From Salinivirgaceae bacterium (GTDB lineage Bacteria; Bacteroidota; Bacteroidia; Bacteroidales; SZUA-534), in the NCBI GenBank assembly GCA_017557785.1, contig JAFYYA010000146.1:1-64000 (forward strand): a stretch of DNA of 64,000 nucleotides, given 5' to 3'. The notes under the pieces were generated by a model. That model was not told the DNA's origin. It made no database searches and worked only from the letters and a program-made list of their open reading frames with translations. A program made the position numbers and the translations under genes. Numbering within the stretch: the stretch's first letter is position 1; every line of letters begins with the position of its first letter. Positions 34,684 to 45,797 of the stretch are shown piece by piece.

Positions 34684-36015
34684 ATGAACAACACTAAATT
34701 CCATCTGCACTGCCGCAAATGCGGCGCCGACATTCCAGGTTTCAAGGAGTGGTTTGCCAACAATCAGAAATGCCCGCACTGCGGCGGAACCTACGTTGAT
34801 GTGAAATACCATCGCGACTACAGCGAGTTGAAGAAACTCATCGACACAAAAGAACACGTTGAAAATGTTTGGCATTATTTCGATTTTTTGCCACTTAACG
34901 ATAAAAAGAACGCCATAAGCCACACCGAGGGCGCCATTCCGGTTGACCGTTGGGAGTTTATGGAGAAGTTCGCAAAGAAATACTACAATCTCGATATCAC
35001 CGTCCGCGCCTACCGCAACGACCTGAACCAGGGCACAGGCACCTTCAAGGATGTGGCGGGAGCCGTCACTGCAAGTGTGCTCAAAGAGAACGGCGTGAAG
35101 GACTACTGCGTGGCCAGCACGGGCAACATTGCCAACGCTTTTGCGCACTATTTTGCTGAAGCGGGAATCAATTTGGGCGTTTTCGTGCCCGAAGACACAC
35201 TGAAAATCAACGAGGCAGAGATAAACACCTACGGTCAGGGCCTGTTCCGCGTGAAGGGCGACTACGCAATGGCCAAAAAGGTGGCCGCCGACTATTCGGC
35301 AAAATACGGCATTCTGATTTCGGGCGGCAACACCGACCCAATGCGTGTTGAGGCCAAAAAGACGATGGTTTTTGAGTGGCTGCGCCAAATGGGCAAACTG
35401 CCGACTGTTTATATTCAGGCAGTCAGCGGTGGCACAGGCCCGATTGCCATTGCCAAAGGTTGCGCCGACCTTGAGGGTTTGGGCTACGACAACCGCTTGC
35501 CGCGATTCATTATGGTTCAGCCGTCGGGCTGCACACCGATGGTTGAGGGCTACGCAAAAGCAAAGGCCGCAGGCTTCCCCGAGGGTTGGCAGAACGACTA
35601 TCCGTGCTACGAGAACCCCAAGACCAGCGTTCCGATTTTGGCCACAGGCAAGCCAGGAACCTTCCCGATTGTGGCTTCGCTCGTGAAAGAGTCAGGTGGC
35701 GATTTTGTTGCTTTCGATGAGCAATATCTTGCTGATATGGCGAAACTTGTGGCTTACGAGACCACCGTCCGCATTGGACCTGCAGCGGCTGTCTGCGTTG
35801 GCGGCTTCTTCGAGTCGCTGAAGAACGGTCTGCTCAAGAACGGCGACGATGTGCTTATCAACCTTGGCGAGGGTTCGCGCCGCGCGCCAGCCTTTGTCGA
35901 GAGCATAATCTACACCACCAAGCACGTGGCTTCGGTTGACGAGTGCGAGAAATTCGACCGCTCGAAATTCGAGCCGATGCTTTGGGACAAAATTCTGAAA
36001 ATCTACAACTTATAA
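34684..36015 (+). CDS. Threonine synthase-like PLP-dependent enzyme
   Basis: 443 residues. An N-terminal zinc ribbon (Cys10, Cys13, Cys30, Cys33) precedes a fold-type II PLP domain. The Schiff-base lysine is Lys122 in GTGTFKDVAGA; the phosphate loop is QAVSGGTGPIAIAKG; substrate-side motifs are CVASTGNIANAF and VFVPEDTLK. It is close to threonine synthase and related beta-family enzymes; whether it makes threonine or acts on another substrate is not settled. Cotranscribed with the TPR and DUF368 genes. Confidence 0.85.
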   Translation: MNNTKFHLHCRKCGADIPGFKEWFANNQKCPHCGGTYVDVKYHRDYSELKKLIDTKEHVENVWHYFDFLPLNDKKNAISHTEGAIPVDRWEFMEKFAKKYYNLDITVRAYRNDLNQGTGTFKDVAGAVTASVLKENGVKDYCVASTGNIANAFAHYFAEAGINLGVFVPEDTLKINEAEINTYGQGLFRVKGDYAMAKKVAADYSAKYGILISGGNTDPMRVEAKKTMVFEWLRQMGKLPTVYIQAVSGGTGPIAIAKGCADLEGLGYDNRLPRFIMVQPSGCTPMVEGYAKAKAAGFPEGWQNDYPCYENPKTSVPILATGKPGTFPIVASLVKESGGDFVAFDEQYLADMAKLVAYETTVRIGPAAAVCVGGFFESLKNGLLKNGDDVLINLGEGSRRAPAFVESIIYTTKHVASVDECEKFDRSKFEPMLWDKILKIYNL

Positions 36016-36021
36016 TCAGGA

Positions 36022-36942
36022 ATGAGGGAACACATAGCCAATTTCCTGAAAGGCTTTGCAATGGGTGTGGCCAACGTCATTCCAGGCGTTTCGGGCGGCA
36101 CCATTGCACTGCTTACAGGCATTTTCGAGCCGCTGATAAACGCGCTCAAATCGTTTGACGTTGAGGCGGTTAGGCTGCTGCTCAAATTCAAATTCAAAGA
36201 GTTCGCGCAGCACGTCGATTTCGGCTTCCTGCTGTCGGTGTTCGTTGGCGTCGGCGTCAGCATTATATCGGTGGCCAAACTGCTCGAGTTCCTTTTCCAG
36301 TCGTACCCCGTTTACGTGTGGTCGTTTTTTTTCGGTCTGATACTCGTATCGGTTTGGTTTGTAGGCAAATCGATAGGCAAAATCGATGTTGCGGCGGCCG
36401 TTTCGTTCGTGGTTGGCGCCGCGGTTGCCTTCGGCCTTTCGGTGATGAATCCAGCCACCGAAAACACAGCCTTTTGGTATTTGATAATCTGCGGTGCGGT
36501 TGCCATTTGCAGTATGATTCTGCCAGGTCTGTCGGGCTCGTTCGTGCTGATTCTGATGGGCAACTACCAACTGATAATGATTTACGCCGTGTCGCATTTC
36601 GATATGGGCATAATCGTTCCCGTGGCCATTGGCGTGGTGGTGGGGCTGTTGGCGTTTTCGCATTTCCTGTCGTGGCTTTTGAGCCGATACGCCCGCCAGA
36701 CGATGGCCGTGCTCACAGGCTTCATTTTCGGCAGTTTGGGCACCATTTGGCCGTGGAAAAACCCCGTCTATCTGATGCAGGACGGCGCCGAAGTGCTGAA
36801 AAACGGCAAACCGGTAATCCAGAGTTACGAGATGTATTTCCCGCAAGAATTCAGCGCTGAAGTGGCCTTTGCCATTCTGCTGATGATTGCCGGAATGGCG
36901 GCTCTGTGGGCGCTTGAGAGGTCGTCGGAAAAGGCAAAATAG
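36022..36942 (+). CDS. DUF368 membrane protein, probable undecaprenyl-phosphate translocase (PopT type)
   Basis: 306 residues with about eight transmembrane helices. It carries the family opening GFAMGVANVIPGVSGGTIAL and a second similar pseudo-repeat ICGAVAICSMILPGLSGSFVL, which gives the inverted-repeat architecture of the family. DUF368 proteins were recently shown in other bacteria to recycle undecaprenyl phosphate across the membrane for cell-wall and O-antigen synthesis; the same role here is inferred from family. It starts 6 bases after the preceding stop. Confidence 0.88.
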   Translation: MREHIANFLKGFAMGVANVIPGVSGGTIALLTGIFEPLINALKSFDVEAVRLLLKFKFKEFAQHVDFGFLLSVFVGVGVSIISVAKLLEFLFQSYPVYVWSFFFGLILVSVWFVGKSIGKIDVAAAVSFVVGAAVAFGLSVMNPATENTAFWYLIICGAVAICSMILPGLSGSFVLILMGNYQLIMIYAVSHFDMGIIVPVAIGVVVGLLAFSHFLSWLLSRYARQTMAVLTGFIFGSLGTIWPWKNPVYLMQDGAEVLKNGKPVIQSYEMYFPQEFSAEVAFAILLMIAGMAALWALERSSEKAK

Positions 36943-37138
36943 GGCAGTTGCAAATATTTTTCTCTGAACGCTACAAAAATATCTCGTTGAAATACAAAAT
37001 GATATGTTGCGCATTGACGTTTTTTTTGTGTCGGCGCGCAATTTTTTTTCAAGGTGAAGCAACCTTTTGCACCACTACCGCATCTTACAATCGAAATTTT
37101 TATAATATTTGTGTAGTTAACTTTTTAAAATTAAGATT

Positions 37139-37693
37139 ATGAGAAAGATTTCTATTTTAACATTATGCGCTATGGGCGCAATGTTATTCGCAAATTGTGG
37201 CGGTGGTTCGCAATCAGTAACCAAAGGCCGTCAGGAAATAACCATTCCGTGCCAGGACCAAGGCCGCTCTGACAAGAATTTCTTCCGCGCAAGCGCAACT
37301 GCCAAGAGTGCTAATCTGAACACAGCCAAACAAAAGGCTCTGCTCAACGCCAAACAAACTTTGGCCGCAAACATCGCTTCGACCATCAAATCGGTTACCG
37401 AGAACTACGTGAACGAAATGGATGCAGCCGGTGCAAGCGAATTCGAGCAATCGTACCAGAACATGACAAAAGAGGTTGTTAACCAGAAATTGTCGAGCGT
37501 AGCGGTTACCTGCGAGAAGTATTATGAGGCTGAAGGCGGTGGCTATGAGGCATTTGTGGCTGTCGAGATGAGCAAGGAAGACATTGTTAACGCTGCCGAG
37601 AGTTCAATCTCGAAAGACAAGAAACTCGAGGTTATGTACGACCGTGAGAAATTCCGTCAGAAATTTGACGAGGAAATGAGCAAATTGCAATAA
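37139..37693 (+). CDS. LPP20-like lipoprotein
   Basis: 184 residues. The signal peptide ends LFANC, a relaxed lipobox, followed by GGGSQ. The mature part resembles LPP20 (RASATAKSANLNTAKQKAL, IASTIKSVTENYVNEM, VAVEMSKEDI). These proteins are anchored to the outer membrane. Flanked by a strong terminator and followed by a second gene whose N-terminal domain is of the same kind, so the two probably act together. Function unknown. Confidence 0.8.
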   Translation: MRKISILTLCAMGAMLFANCGGGSQSVTKGRQEITIPCQDQGRSDKNFFRASATAKSANLNTAKQKALLNAKQTLAANIASTIKSVTENYVNEMDAAGASEFEQSYQNMTKEVVNQKLSSVAVTCEKYYEAEGGGYEAFVAVEMSKEDIVNAAESSISKDKKLEVMYDREKFRQKFDEEMSKLQ

Positions 37694-37718
37694 TTAGAAT
37701 TGCTACTGAATGATTTTT

Positions 37719-37750
37719 AGGAAGTTGCCCGGAAAAGGCAACTTCCTTTT
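37719..37750 (+). terminator. Intrinsic terminator after the LPP20-like gene
   Basis: Stem AGGAAGTTGCC / GGCAACTTCCT, 7-base loop, T-run. Confidence 0.9.
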
Positions 37751-37790
37751 TTAATCGAAACCTGTTTCAAATTGTAAAAAATCCGATACT

Positions 37791-39077
37791 ATGAGAAAGA
37801 TATTGATTGCATTGGCATTGCTTGTCGGCTTTGGTATGGTGAACCAGACCTATGCACAAAAGACGAAAGTGCTTGAACATCAGCCAAAAAAGAAACCAGC
37901 ATGGGTGAACACTTTAGTGAAGGACTACATTATTGTGGTGGCTTCGAGCAATACACTTGAAGATGCTCAGGAAAAGGCGCTGATTAAAGTTAAAGAGCAC
38001 ATTATCAGTTCTGTAGCCGACAATATCTCGTCAACATCGGAATACATACTGACTGAGGACACCAAGTCGGGCGACATGAGCATTACCGAAAACTATAAGG
38101 TGGCAACCAAGACTCGCGCCGCCGACATCCCGTTCATCAAGGGCATATCGGTGAACCAGGTCGAAGAATATTATTGGGAAAAGGTGAGCGAGAAAGGCGG
38201 CATAACCTTCTATTACCACATGAAATATCCGTTCACCGAGTTCCAACTCAAGAAACTAATTATGGAATATGAGCGCGCCGACCGTGAACTGACGCAACAA
38301 CTCGAAGGCCTTTTGGCGCAGATTGACGATGCAGAAAGCGTTGAGAAACTGAACCAGTTGAGCACCGAGATTAAGGCACTTTCGAAATCGTTTATCGATG
38401 TAGACAACCGCAAAACCAAGTGCAATGTGGCTGTTAGCAAGATTGCGCAAATGATTAAAAACGTGTCGATTGAAGCCGTCGGAACATTGCTTGGCGAAAT
38501 TCGTTTCTCGCTCTACACCAACGGCCGCATCATTAAAACATCGGCCACCCCGAAAGTGAAATCGAACTGCGCAAAAATCAATGATATCAAACCTGATGGA
38601 AATGAATGGATTGTGCGCTATTCGGTTGACGAGTGCTATGACGATCCCGACAACAAGATTACGGTTAGGTGCGGCAATGCGTCGAAGGATTTTTGGTTCA
38701 ATACGAAGGAAAACAGCGTTGAGATTTTTGTGAACAGCGACATCAACCTGACCGGCGGAACCGACAACGGCGAGACCATCGAAGGCTGCAACTGCTTCAT
38801 TCCGGTGGTGTCGAAATACGACAGCCCGTTTGTGATTGAGAAGGTGGTGCTGAACTTTGGCAATGAGTCGCCAATCATCATCGAGAACATTGGCCAGCGA
38901 TTCTCGGGCAAGGGCAATCACGACCTTAACCTGACAATCAGCAAGCCACTCGACAAGAGCGTTTACTCGCAGAAGAAATACCAGATGGTGAAGGGCACAA
39001 TTTTCTACAAAGCCGTGTCGAGCAACGAGAACAATGCCTATCGCATCTATAATAACAAGATTACAACGGAATGGTAA
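37791..39077 (+). CDS. Secreted protein with N-terminal LPP20-like domain
   Basis: 428 residues with signal peptide MRKILIALALLVGFGMVNQTYA. The first third looks like the LPP20 fold (YIIVVASSNTLEDAQEKALI, SEYILTEDTKSGDMSITENY), then a helical region (ADRELTQQLEGLLAQIDDAESVEKL) and a beta-rich C-terminal half (GEIRFSLYTNG, ITVRCGNASKDFW). I recognise no family for the rest. It follows the lipoprotein gene with its own short leader and ends in a terminator shared with the ABC-F gene. Confidence 0.75.
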   Translation: MRKILIALALLVGFGMVNQTYAQKTKVLEHQPKKKPAWVNTLVKDYIIVVASSNTLEDAQEKALIKVKEHIISSVADNISSTSEYILTEDTKSGDMSITENYKVATKTRAADIPFIKGISVNQVEEYYWEKVSEKGGITFYYHMKYPFTEFQLKKLIMEYERADRELTQQLEGLLAQIDDAESVEKLNQLSTEIKALSKSFIDVDNRKTKCNVAVSKIAQMIKNVSIEAVGTLLGEIRFSLYTNGRIIKTSATPKVKSNCAKINDIKPDGNEWIVRYSVDECYDDPDNKITVRCGNASKDFWFNTKENSVEIFVNSDINLTGGTDNGETIEGCNCFIPVVSKYDSPFVIEKVVLNFGNESPIIIENIGQRFSGKGNHDLNLTISKPLDKSVYSQKKYQMVKGTIFYKAVSSNENNAYRIYNNKITTEW

Positions 39078-39093
39078 TCTGATATTTAGAAAT

Positions 39094-39123
39094 AAAAAGC
39101 CGGCACTGAGCCGGCTTTTTTTG
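39094..39123. terminator. Bidirectional terminator between convergent genes
   Basis: Stem AAAAAGCCGGC / GCCGGCTTTTT with a 5-base loop, 17 bases after the upstream stop and before the ABC-F stop on the other strand. Confidence 0.92.
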
Positions 39124-39140
39124 TTTATGCGGTGTCTCTG

Positions 39141-40781
<1,641 letters not shown>

Positions 40782-40887
40782 TCAATTACCGGCAATAAAA
40801 AATCAGTTGATAATGATGCTTGTATAAAATAATTGTTTATATTCGTAAATAGTTGCAATTGATTCTACCACTAATAAATACAAAAGA

Positions 40888-43800
40888 ATGAAAACCACGA
40901 AACAACTCTTTCTTGCGACTGCTTTATGCTTCTGCAGCTTGTTGGGCGCAAAGGCGGCTTACAATGGCACACCAGTAACACCACAGCAAATTTCAAGCGT
41001 GAATTATGCCACATACGGCTTCACTTCCACAAATTATTCGGCTTATAATGGCTGGTACGCCATTAGCACAGCTGAGGAACTTTATGGCTTTGCCGCATTG
41101 GTAAATAATGGTAACAGAGAAGCCAGAGGAGTCCTTACAGCTGATATTGTAGTGAACGAAAACGTGTTAAAATCAGATGGCACGCTTAATGGAACGCCAA
41201 CTTATAGCTGGACACCTATAGGAACTGAAGCAAGAAAATTTGCGGGAAAGTTCGATGGGCAAGGGCATACCGTCAGTGGGTTATATTTCCGCAACACCAT
41301 CAGAGCGACTTATCCTTCTGGTGGAAGTCGCATTGGATTGTTTGGAATAGTATCAGGTTTAAGTAGCGGCAACAAGGCAGAAATATCAAACGTAGGGGTT
41401 GTTGATACATATTTTTATGGTTCCTATTCTGTGGCGGGCATATGTGGTACAGCATATTCTTATTCGATCATAAGTAACTGCTACAACACTGGAACCATCA
41501 ATGGAACCCATAATATTGGAGGCATTTGTGGTTGGGTAGAATCTAATACGACCATAATCGATTGTTATAATGCTGGTATGATAAGGGGAAGTTATAGAGT
41601 TGGAGGTGTTTGCGGACAAACAATTTCATCATCAGCAATTACGATAACCGATTGTTACTATTTAGAAGGTTGTGCTGTAGATGGCAGAGGAGTTGTACAG
41701 AATGGTATAGGTAGCGAATCAACTGGTCAAACCACACCTGATGGTGGAAATATGTCGTCAGCAACCGCAGAAGAATTAGGTGAAATGATAGCTAATATGC
41801 TTGACGAAAACAATTCGAATGGTATGATTTGGATTGGCGATGTTATTACAGTTATTGGCGATTGGGTAGTAACATCCAATTTTGTTGTTCCTGCAGGAAC
41901 AACTTTGAATATACCGGAAGGCGCGTCGGTTACTATAATTGAAGGAGTGAGACTTGTTAATGAAGGCATCGTTAACAATAATGGTACTATTATAGCTAAC
42001 GGTACTATTTCTGGTAATAATCTTGCCGGTTCTGGCCAATTTATTTACAACAAACTCTCCAATGCCGATGTAATATTGTCGGCTACAAGTTACACATACA
42101 AAGGAACTGCTTATACGCTTGGAAATGGCATTAATGCAACCATAAATAACCGAACTTTCTGTGGTAAGCAATTTACTTTTGATGATACTGGCTACACGGT
42201 TTCATACGAGAATAACCGAAATGCTGGAAATAACGCAAAAATCATTTGGACAGGTAACTCTACGATTGAGAAAACTTTTACCATTAATCCTAAGACGCTT
42301 ACTGTCAGCGCAACGGCAAATAACAAAGTGTATGATGGTATAACCACTGCTGCGGGCACAGTGACACCATCAGGAATAGTCAATGGTGATAATGTAACCA
42401 TCAGCTACTCATCAGCCACCTTCAACGACAAGAATGTTGGAACAGGCAAGCCGGTTACTTTCAATATTACTAAAAGTGGTGCAGATGCAGGCAATTATAC
42501 TGTTGCCACAACAGCAACGGCCACAGCCAACATAACAGCTAAGACGCTTACTGTCAGCGCAACGGCAAATAACAAAGTGTATGAAGGCACAACCACTGCA
42601 GCGGGCACTGTGAAACCATCAGGAATTATCAATGGTGATAATGTGACCGTCAGCTACTCATCAGCCACTTTCAACGACAAGAATGTTGGATCAGGCAAGT
42701 CGGTTACTTTCAATATTACCAAAAACGGTGGTGATGCAGGCAACTATATTGTTGCCACAACAGCAACGGCCACAGCCAACATAACGGCAAAGACGCTTAC
42801 CGTCAGCGCAACGGCAAATAACAAAGTGTATGATGGCACAACTACTGCTGCGGGCACTGTGACACCATCAGGAATTGTCAATGGTGATAATGTGACCGTC
42901 AGCTACTCGTCAGCCACTTTCAATGACAAGAATGTTGGAACAGGCAAGCCGGTTACTTTCAATATTACCAAAAGCGGTTCCGATGCAGGCAATTATACTG
43001 TTGCCACAACGGCAACGTCTGCAGCCAACATAACAGCAAAGACGCTTGCTGTTAGCGCAACGGCAAATAACAAAGTGTATGATGGTACAACCACTGCTGC
43101 GGGCACTGTGACGCCATCAGGAATTATCAATGGTGATAATGTGACCGTCAGCTACTCATCAGCCACCTTCAACGACAAGAATGTTGGAGCAGGCAAGCCG
43201 GTTACTTTCAATATTACCAAGAGCGGCTCTGATGCAGGCAATTATACTGTTGCCACAACGGCAATGTCTGCAGCCAACATCACCCCCAATACCAACGTTA
43301 CCGTAACCATTACCGGAAACAGCAATACCGTTACTTATAACACCGAAGAACAAATTATCAGCGGTTACACTGTTGATATTGATGATGCAATAGACGTTTA
43401 TACTGAAAACGATATAGTATTCATTGGCATGGCAACGGTAAGCGGCACAATTGCAGGCACTTACTCAATGGGGCTTTCTGCAGACGATTTCAGCAACACA
43501 AACACCAACTTTGCCGATGTGCAGTTTGTTGTGACGGACGGTGTGCTTACTATTAACAAAGCCGAGAATGCCCCCGATATGCCAACAACCATTGAAACAT
43601 ACTACATCAACACCCAGCGGGTGGCCTTGCCCGACAACTGGCAATGGGTAGAGAACATCGCCCTTGAGAAGGGCGAGAACACCGCTACAGCACAGTATTT
43701 TGGCGCTGATGCAGGCAACTATGAGAATGAAAGTGTTGATGTTGTGATTACCCGCACTGCTTGTCCACACGATGAAGGCTATGCTATTATCAACACTGTT

Positions 43801-44511
43801 GAGCCATCTTGTACTAAAGAAGGCTATACTGGCGACCATCTTTGCAATATCTGCAATGAGATTTTTGAACAAGGCGAGAGCATTGAAGCTCATGGCCACA
43901 CAAACGGCGAAGCTGTGTTTGAAAACACTGTCGTCGCAACATGCACCGCCGCCGGTTCGCGCGAATCTGTGGTTTACTGTACTGTTTGTCAAGCCGAGGT
44001 AAGCCGAAGCACGCTTTCTATTCCAGCACTTGGTCACACCGAAGTTGTTGATGCCGCTGTGGCTGCCACTTGTACCACTGTGGGTAAGACCGAAGGAAAA
44101 CATTGTTCTGTTTGCAATGCTGTGATTGTGGCGCAGACGGAGATTGCTGCTCTTGGTCACAAATTTGAAAATTACATCTATAACAATGATGTCACCACTA
44201 CTGCCGATGGTACCGAAACCGCCACATGCGAGCATGGTTGTGGTGCAACTGATACTCGAGTGGCGGAAGGCACACTATTGCCGGATGATACTTTCATATC
44301 AGAGTCAAATACCGACCAAGTGAACATTTACACCATCGACAACGCAATAGTTGTTGAAAATGCTACAGATGAGATATTTGTATACAATGCGATGGGCGCA
44401 TTAGTATATAAAAACAGTGTATATAATGTGCCGGTAATGATATCCATTAACAGGTCGGGTATTTACATTGTAAAAACCAGTGGCACGGTGAAGCGTGTGA
44501 TGGTGAATTGA
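40888..44511 (+). CDS. Large repeat surface protein with GLUG, YDG repeats and type IX sorting domain
   Basis: 1207 residues. Signal peptide (MKTTKQLFLATALCFCSLLGAKA), a GLUG-type region (about 60-270; GLFGIVSGL, ICGTAYSYSIISNCYNTGTI), then four 83-residue YDG/MBG-type repeats (NNKVYDGTTTAAGTVTPSG..., FNDKNVGTGKPVTFNITKSG, DAGNYTVATTATA), a MBG-like unit, Cys-pair modules CSVCNAVIVAQTEIAALGH, and the sorting domain ending GIYIVKTSGTVKRVMVN. It is predicted to be displayed by the type IX system as an adhesin or glycan-binding stalk. The four repeats are near-identical in DNA too. Confidence 0.88.
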   Translation: MKTTKQLFLATALCFCSLLGAKAAYNGTPVTPQQISSVNYATYGFTSTNYSAYNGWYAISTAEELYGFAALVNNGNREARGVLTADIVVNENVLKSDGTLNGTPTYSWTPIGTEARKFAGKFDGQGHTVSGLYFRNTIRATYPSGGSRIGLFGIVSGLSSGNKAEISNVGVVDTYFYGSYSVAGICGTAYSYSIISNCYNTGTINGTHNIGGICGWVESNTTIIDCYNAGMIRGSYRVGGVCGQTISSSAITITDCYYLEGCAVDGRGVVQNGIGSESTGQTTPDGGNMSSATAEELGEMIANMLDENNSNGMIWIGDVITVIGDWVVTSNFVVPAGTTLNIPEGASVTIIEGVRLVNEGIVNNNGTIIANGTISGNNLAGSGQFIYNKLSNADVILSATSYTYKGTAYTLGNGINATINNRTFCGKQFTFDDTGYTVSYENNRNAGNNAKIIWTGNSTIEKTFTINPKTLTVSATANNKVYDGITTAAGTVTPSGIVNGDNVTISYSSATFNDKNVGTGKPVTFNITKSGADAGNYTVATTATATANITAKTLTVSATANNKVYEGTTTAAGTVKPSGIINGDNVTVSYSSATFNDKNVGSGKSVTFNITKNGGDAGNYIVATTATATANITAKTLTVSATANNKVYDGTTTAAGTVTPSGIVNGDNVTVSYSSATFNDKNVGTGKPVTFNITKSGSDAGNYTVATTATSAANITAKTLAVSATANNKVYDGTTTAAGTVTPSGIINGDNVTVSYSSATFNDKNVGAGKPVTFNITKSGSDAGNYTVATTAMSAANITPNTNVTVTITGNSNTVTYNTEEQIISGYTVDIDDAIDVYTENDIVFIGMATVSGTIAGTYSMGLSADDFSNTNTNFADVQFVVTDGVLTINKAENAPDMPTTIETYYINTQRVALPDNWQWVENIALEKGENTATAQYFGADAGNYENESVDVVITRTACPHDEGYAIINTVEPSCTKEGYTGDHLCNICNEIFEQGESIEAHGHTNGEAVFENTVVATCTAAGSRESVVYCTVCQAEVSRSTLSIPALGHTEVVDAAVAATCTTVGKTEGKHCSVCNAVIVAQTEIAALGHKFENYIYNNDVTTTADGTETATCEHGCGATDTRVAEGTLLPDDTFISESNTDQVNIYTIDNAIVVENATDEIFVYNAMGALVYKNSVYNVPVMISINRSGIYIVKTSGTVKRVMVN
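42292..43287 (+). repeat. Four in-frame 249-bp tandem repeats
   Basis: Unit starts AAGACGCTT at 42292, 42541, 42790 and 43039, exact 249-base period (83 codons). Copies differ by scattered substitutions only; recombination between them would change protein length in 83-residue steps. Confidence 0.93.
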
Positions 44512-44534
44512 GAATTGGTAAAATATTGAATAAT

Positions 44535-44562
44535 GTAGATGCGCCATTATGTGCGCATCTAC
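44535..44562. repeat. REP-like palindrome after the repeat surface-protein gene
   Basis: Arms GTAGATGCGC and GCGCATCTAC around CATTATGT, followed by GTGTTTA, the same layout as the palindrome at 26099. Confidence 0.8.
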
Positions 44563-44587
44563 GTGTTTAAAGTGGTGCTAATAAACA

Positions 44588-44622
44588 AAAAACCGCCGCA
44601 ACCATTGGCTGCGGCGGTTTTT
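44588..44622. terminator. Bidirectional terminator between the surface-protein gene and asd
   Basis: Stem AAAAACCGCCGCA / TGCGGCGGTTTTT with a 9-base loop. Confidence 0.93.
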
Positions 44623-44666
44623 GACTGATACTTGTTACTTATACCTTGTAACTTGTACCTTCAATC

Positions 44667-45674
44667 TTATTTGAATTTCTTCGAAATCAGATATTCTGCA
44701 ATCTGCACGGCGTTCAAAGCGGCGCCCTTGCGGATTTGGTCGCCAACGCACCAGAAGGTGATGCCGTTGGGGTTGGCAATGTCGGTGCGGATGCGGCCTA
44801 CCGACACATTGTCCTGACCTGCAACGAAGAGCGGCATTGGGTACTCTTTGTTGGCTGGGTTGTCGACAACCGTCACGCCAGCGGCTTTCGCGCAAGCGGC
44901 ACGGAAATCGGCAGGCGAAACTGGCTTTTCAGTCTCGCACCAAACGGCTTCAGAGTGGGCACGCATCACGGGAACGCGCACGCAGGTGGCGCTCACGGCA
45001 ATGTCAGAGTGCATAATCTTCTTGGTCTCGTTATACATTTTCATCTCTTCCTTGGTGTAATCGTTGTCGGTGAAGACATCGATGTGCGGGATGACGTTGT
45101 AAAGCAACTGCGATGAGAATTTGTTGACTGTCAGTTCTTTGCCTGCAGCATAATCCTTAATCTGCTGGTCGAGTTCGGCCATACCCATCGCGCCAGCGCC
45201 ACTTGCGCTCTGATAACTTGCCACGTGCACGCGCTTGATGTGCGACAACTGCTCTAAAGCCTTCAGAACCACCACCATAATGATGGTTGTGCAGTTCGGG
45301 TTGGCAATCACGTTGCGCGGTGCGTTCAGTGCATCTTCGGGGTTCACTTCGGGCACAACCAAAGGCACGTCGGTGTCCATACGGAACGCGCTCGAGTTGT
45401 CAATCATAATGCAGCCATACTTTGTGATGGTTTTCTCGTATTCCTTCGAAGTGCTGGCGCCCGCCGATGTCAAAGCAATGTCGATGTCTTTGAAATCATC
45501 GTTGTGTTTCAACTCTTTAACTACAATTTTCTTACCCTTGAATTCGTAAGAAGTTCCAGCGCTGCGGGCCGACCCGAACAGCACTAACTCGTCAATCGGA
45601 AGATTTCTCTCGTTCAAAATCTTCAAAAATTCCTGGCCAACGGCACCGCTGGCACCTACAACGGCTATCTTCAT
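44667..45674 (-). CDS. asd: Aspartate-semialdehyde dehydrogenase
   Basis: 335-residue NADPH-dependent enzyme making aspartate semialdehyde for lysine/diaminopimelate, threonine and methionine synthesis. Nucleotide-binding [20 protein letters not shown]; catalytic Cys in [11 protein letters not shown]; active-site His in [14 protein letters not shown]-terminal [18 protein letters not shown]. Normal length. The ATG at 45674 is used rather than a TTG two codons earlier. Confidence 0.96.
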   Translation of the reverse strand: MKIAVVGASGAVGQEFLKILNERNLPIDELVLFGSARSAGTSYEFKGKKIVVKELKHNDDFKDIDIALTSAGASTSKEYEKTITKYGCIMIDNSSAFRMDTDVPLVVPEVNPEDALNAPRNVIANPNCTTIIMVVVLKALEQLSHIKRVHVASYQSASGAGAMGMAELDQQIKDYAAGKELTVNKFSSQLLYNVIPHIDVFTDNDYTKEEMKMYNETKKIMHSDIAVSATCVRVPVMRAHSEAVWCETEKPVSPADFRAACAKAAGVTVVDNPANKEYPMPLFVAGQDNVSVGRIRTDIANPNGITFWCVGDQIRKGAALNAVQIAEYLISKKFK

Positions 45675-45797
45675 AGTCAAACTTATTAATTATTTTCTAT
45701 CTTTAACTCGATTCGAAATTTAAAACCGATGTTTTAAAATATATTGATTATCAAAAAGATATATTCCAACGCATCGTTTTTTTGAAATCGTACAAAG

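Noticed and set aside
43465..44235. 256-codon minus-strand frame opposite the 1207-residue surface-protein gene
   Set aside because: Composition is that of a reverse shadow of a Thr/Ala-rich repeat protein; no signal peptide or family.
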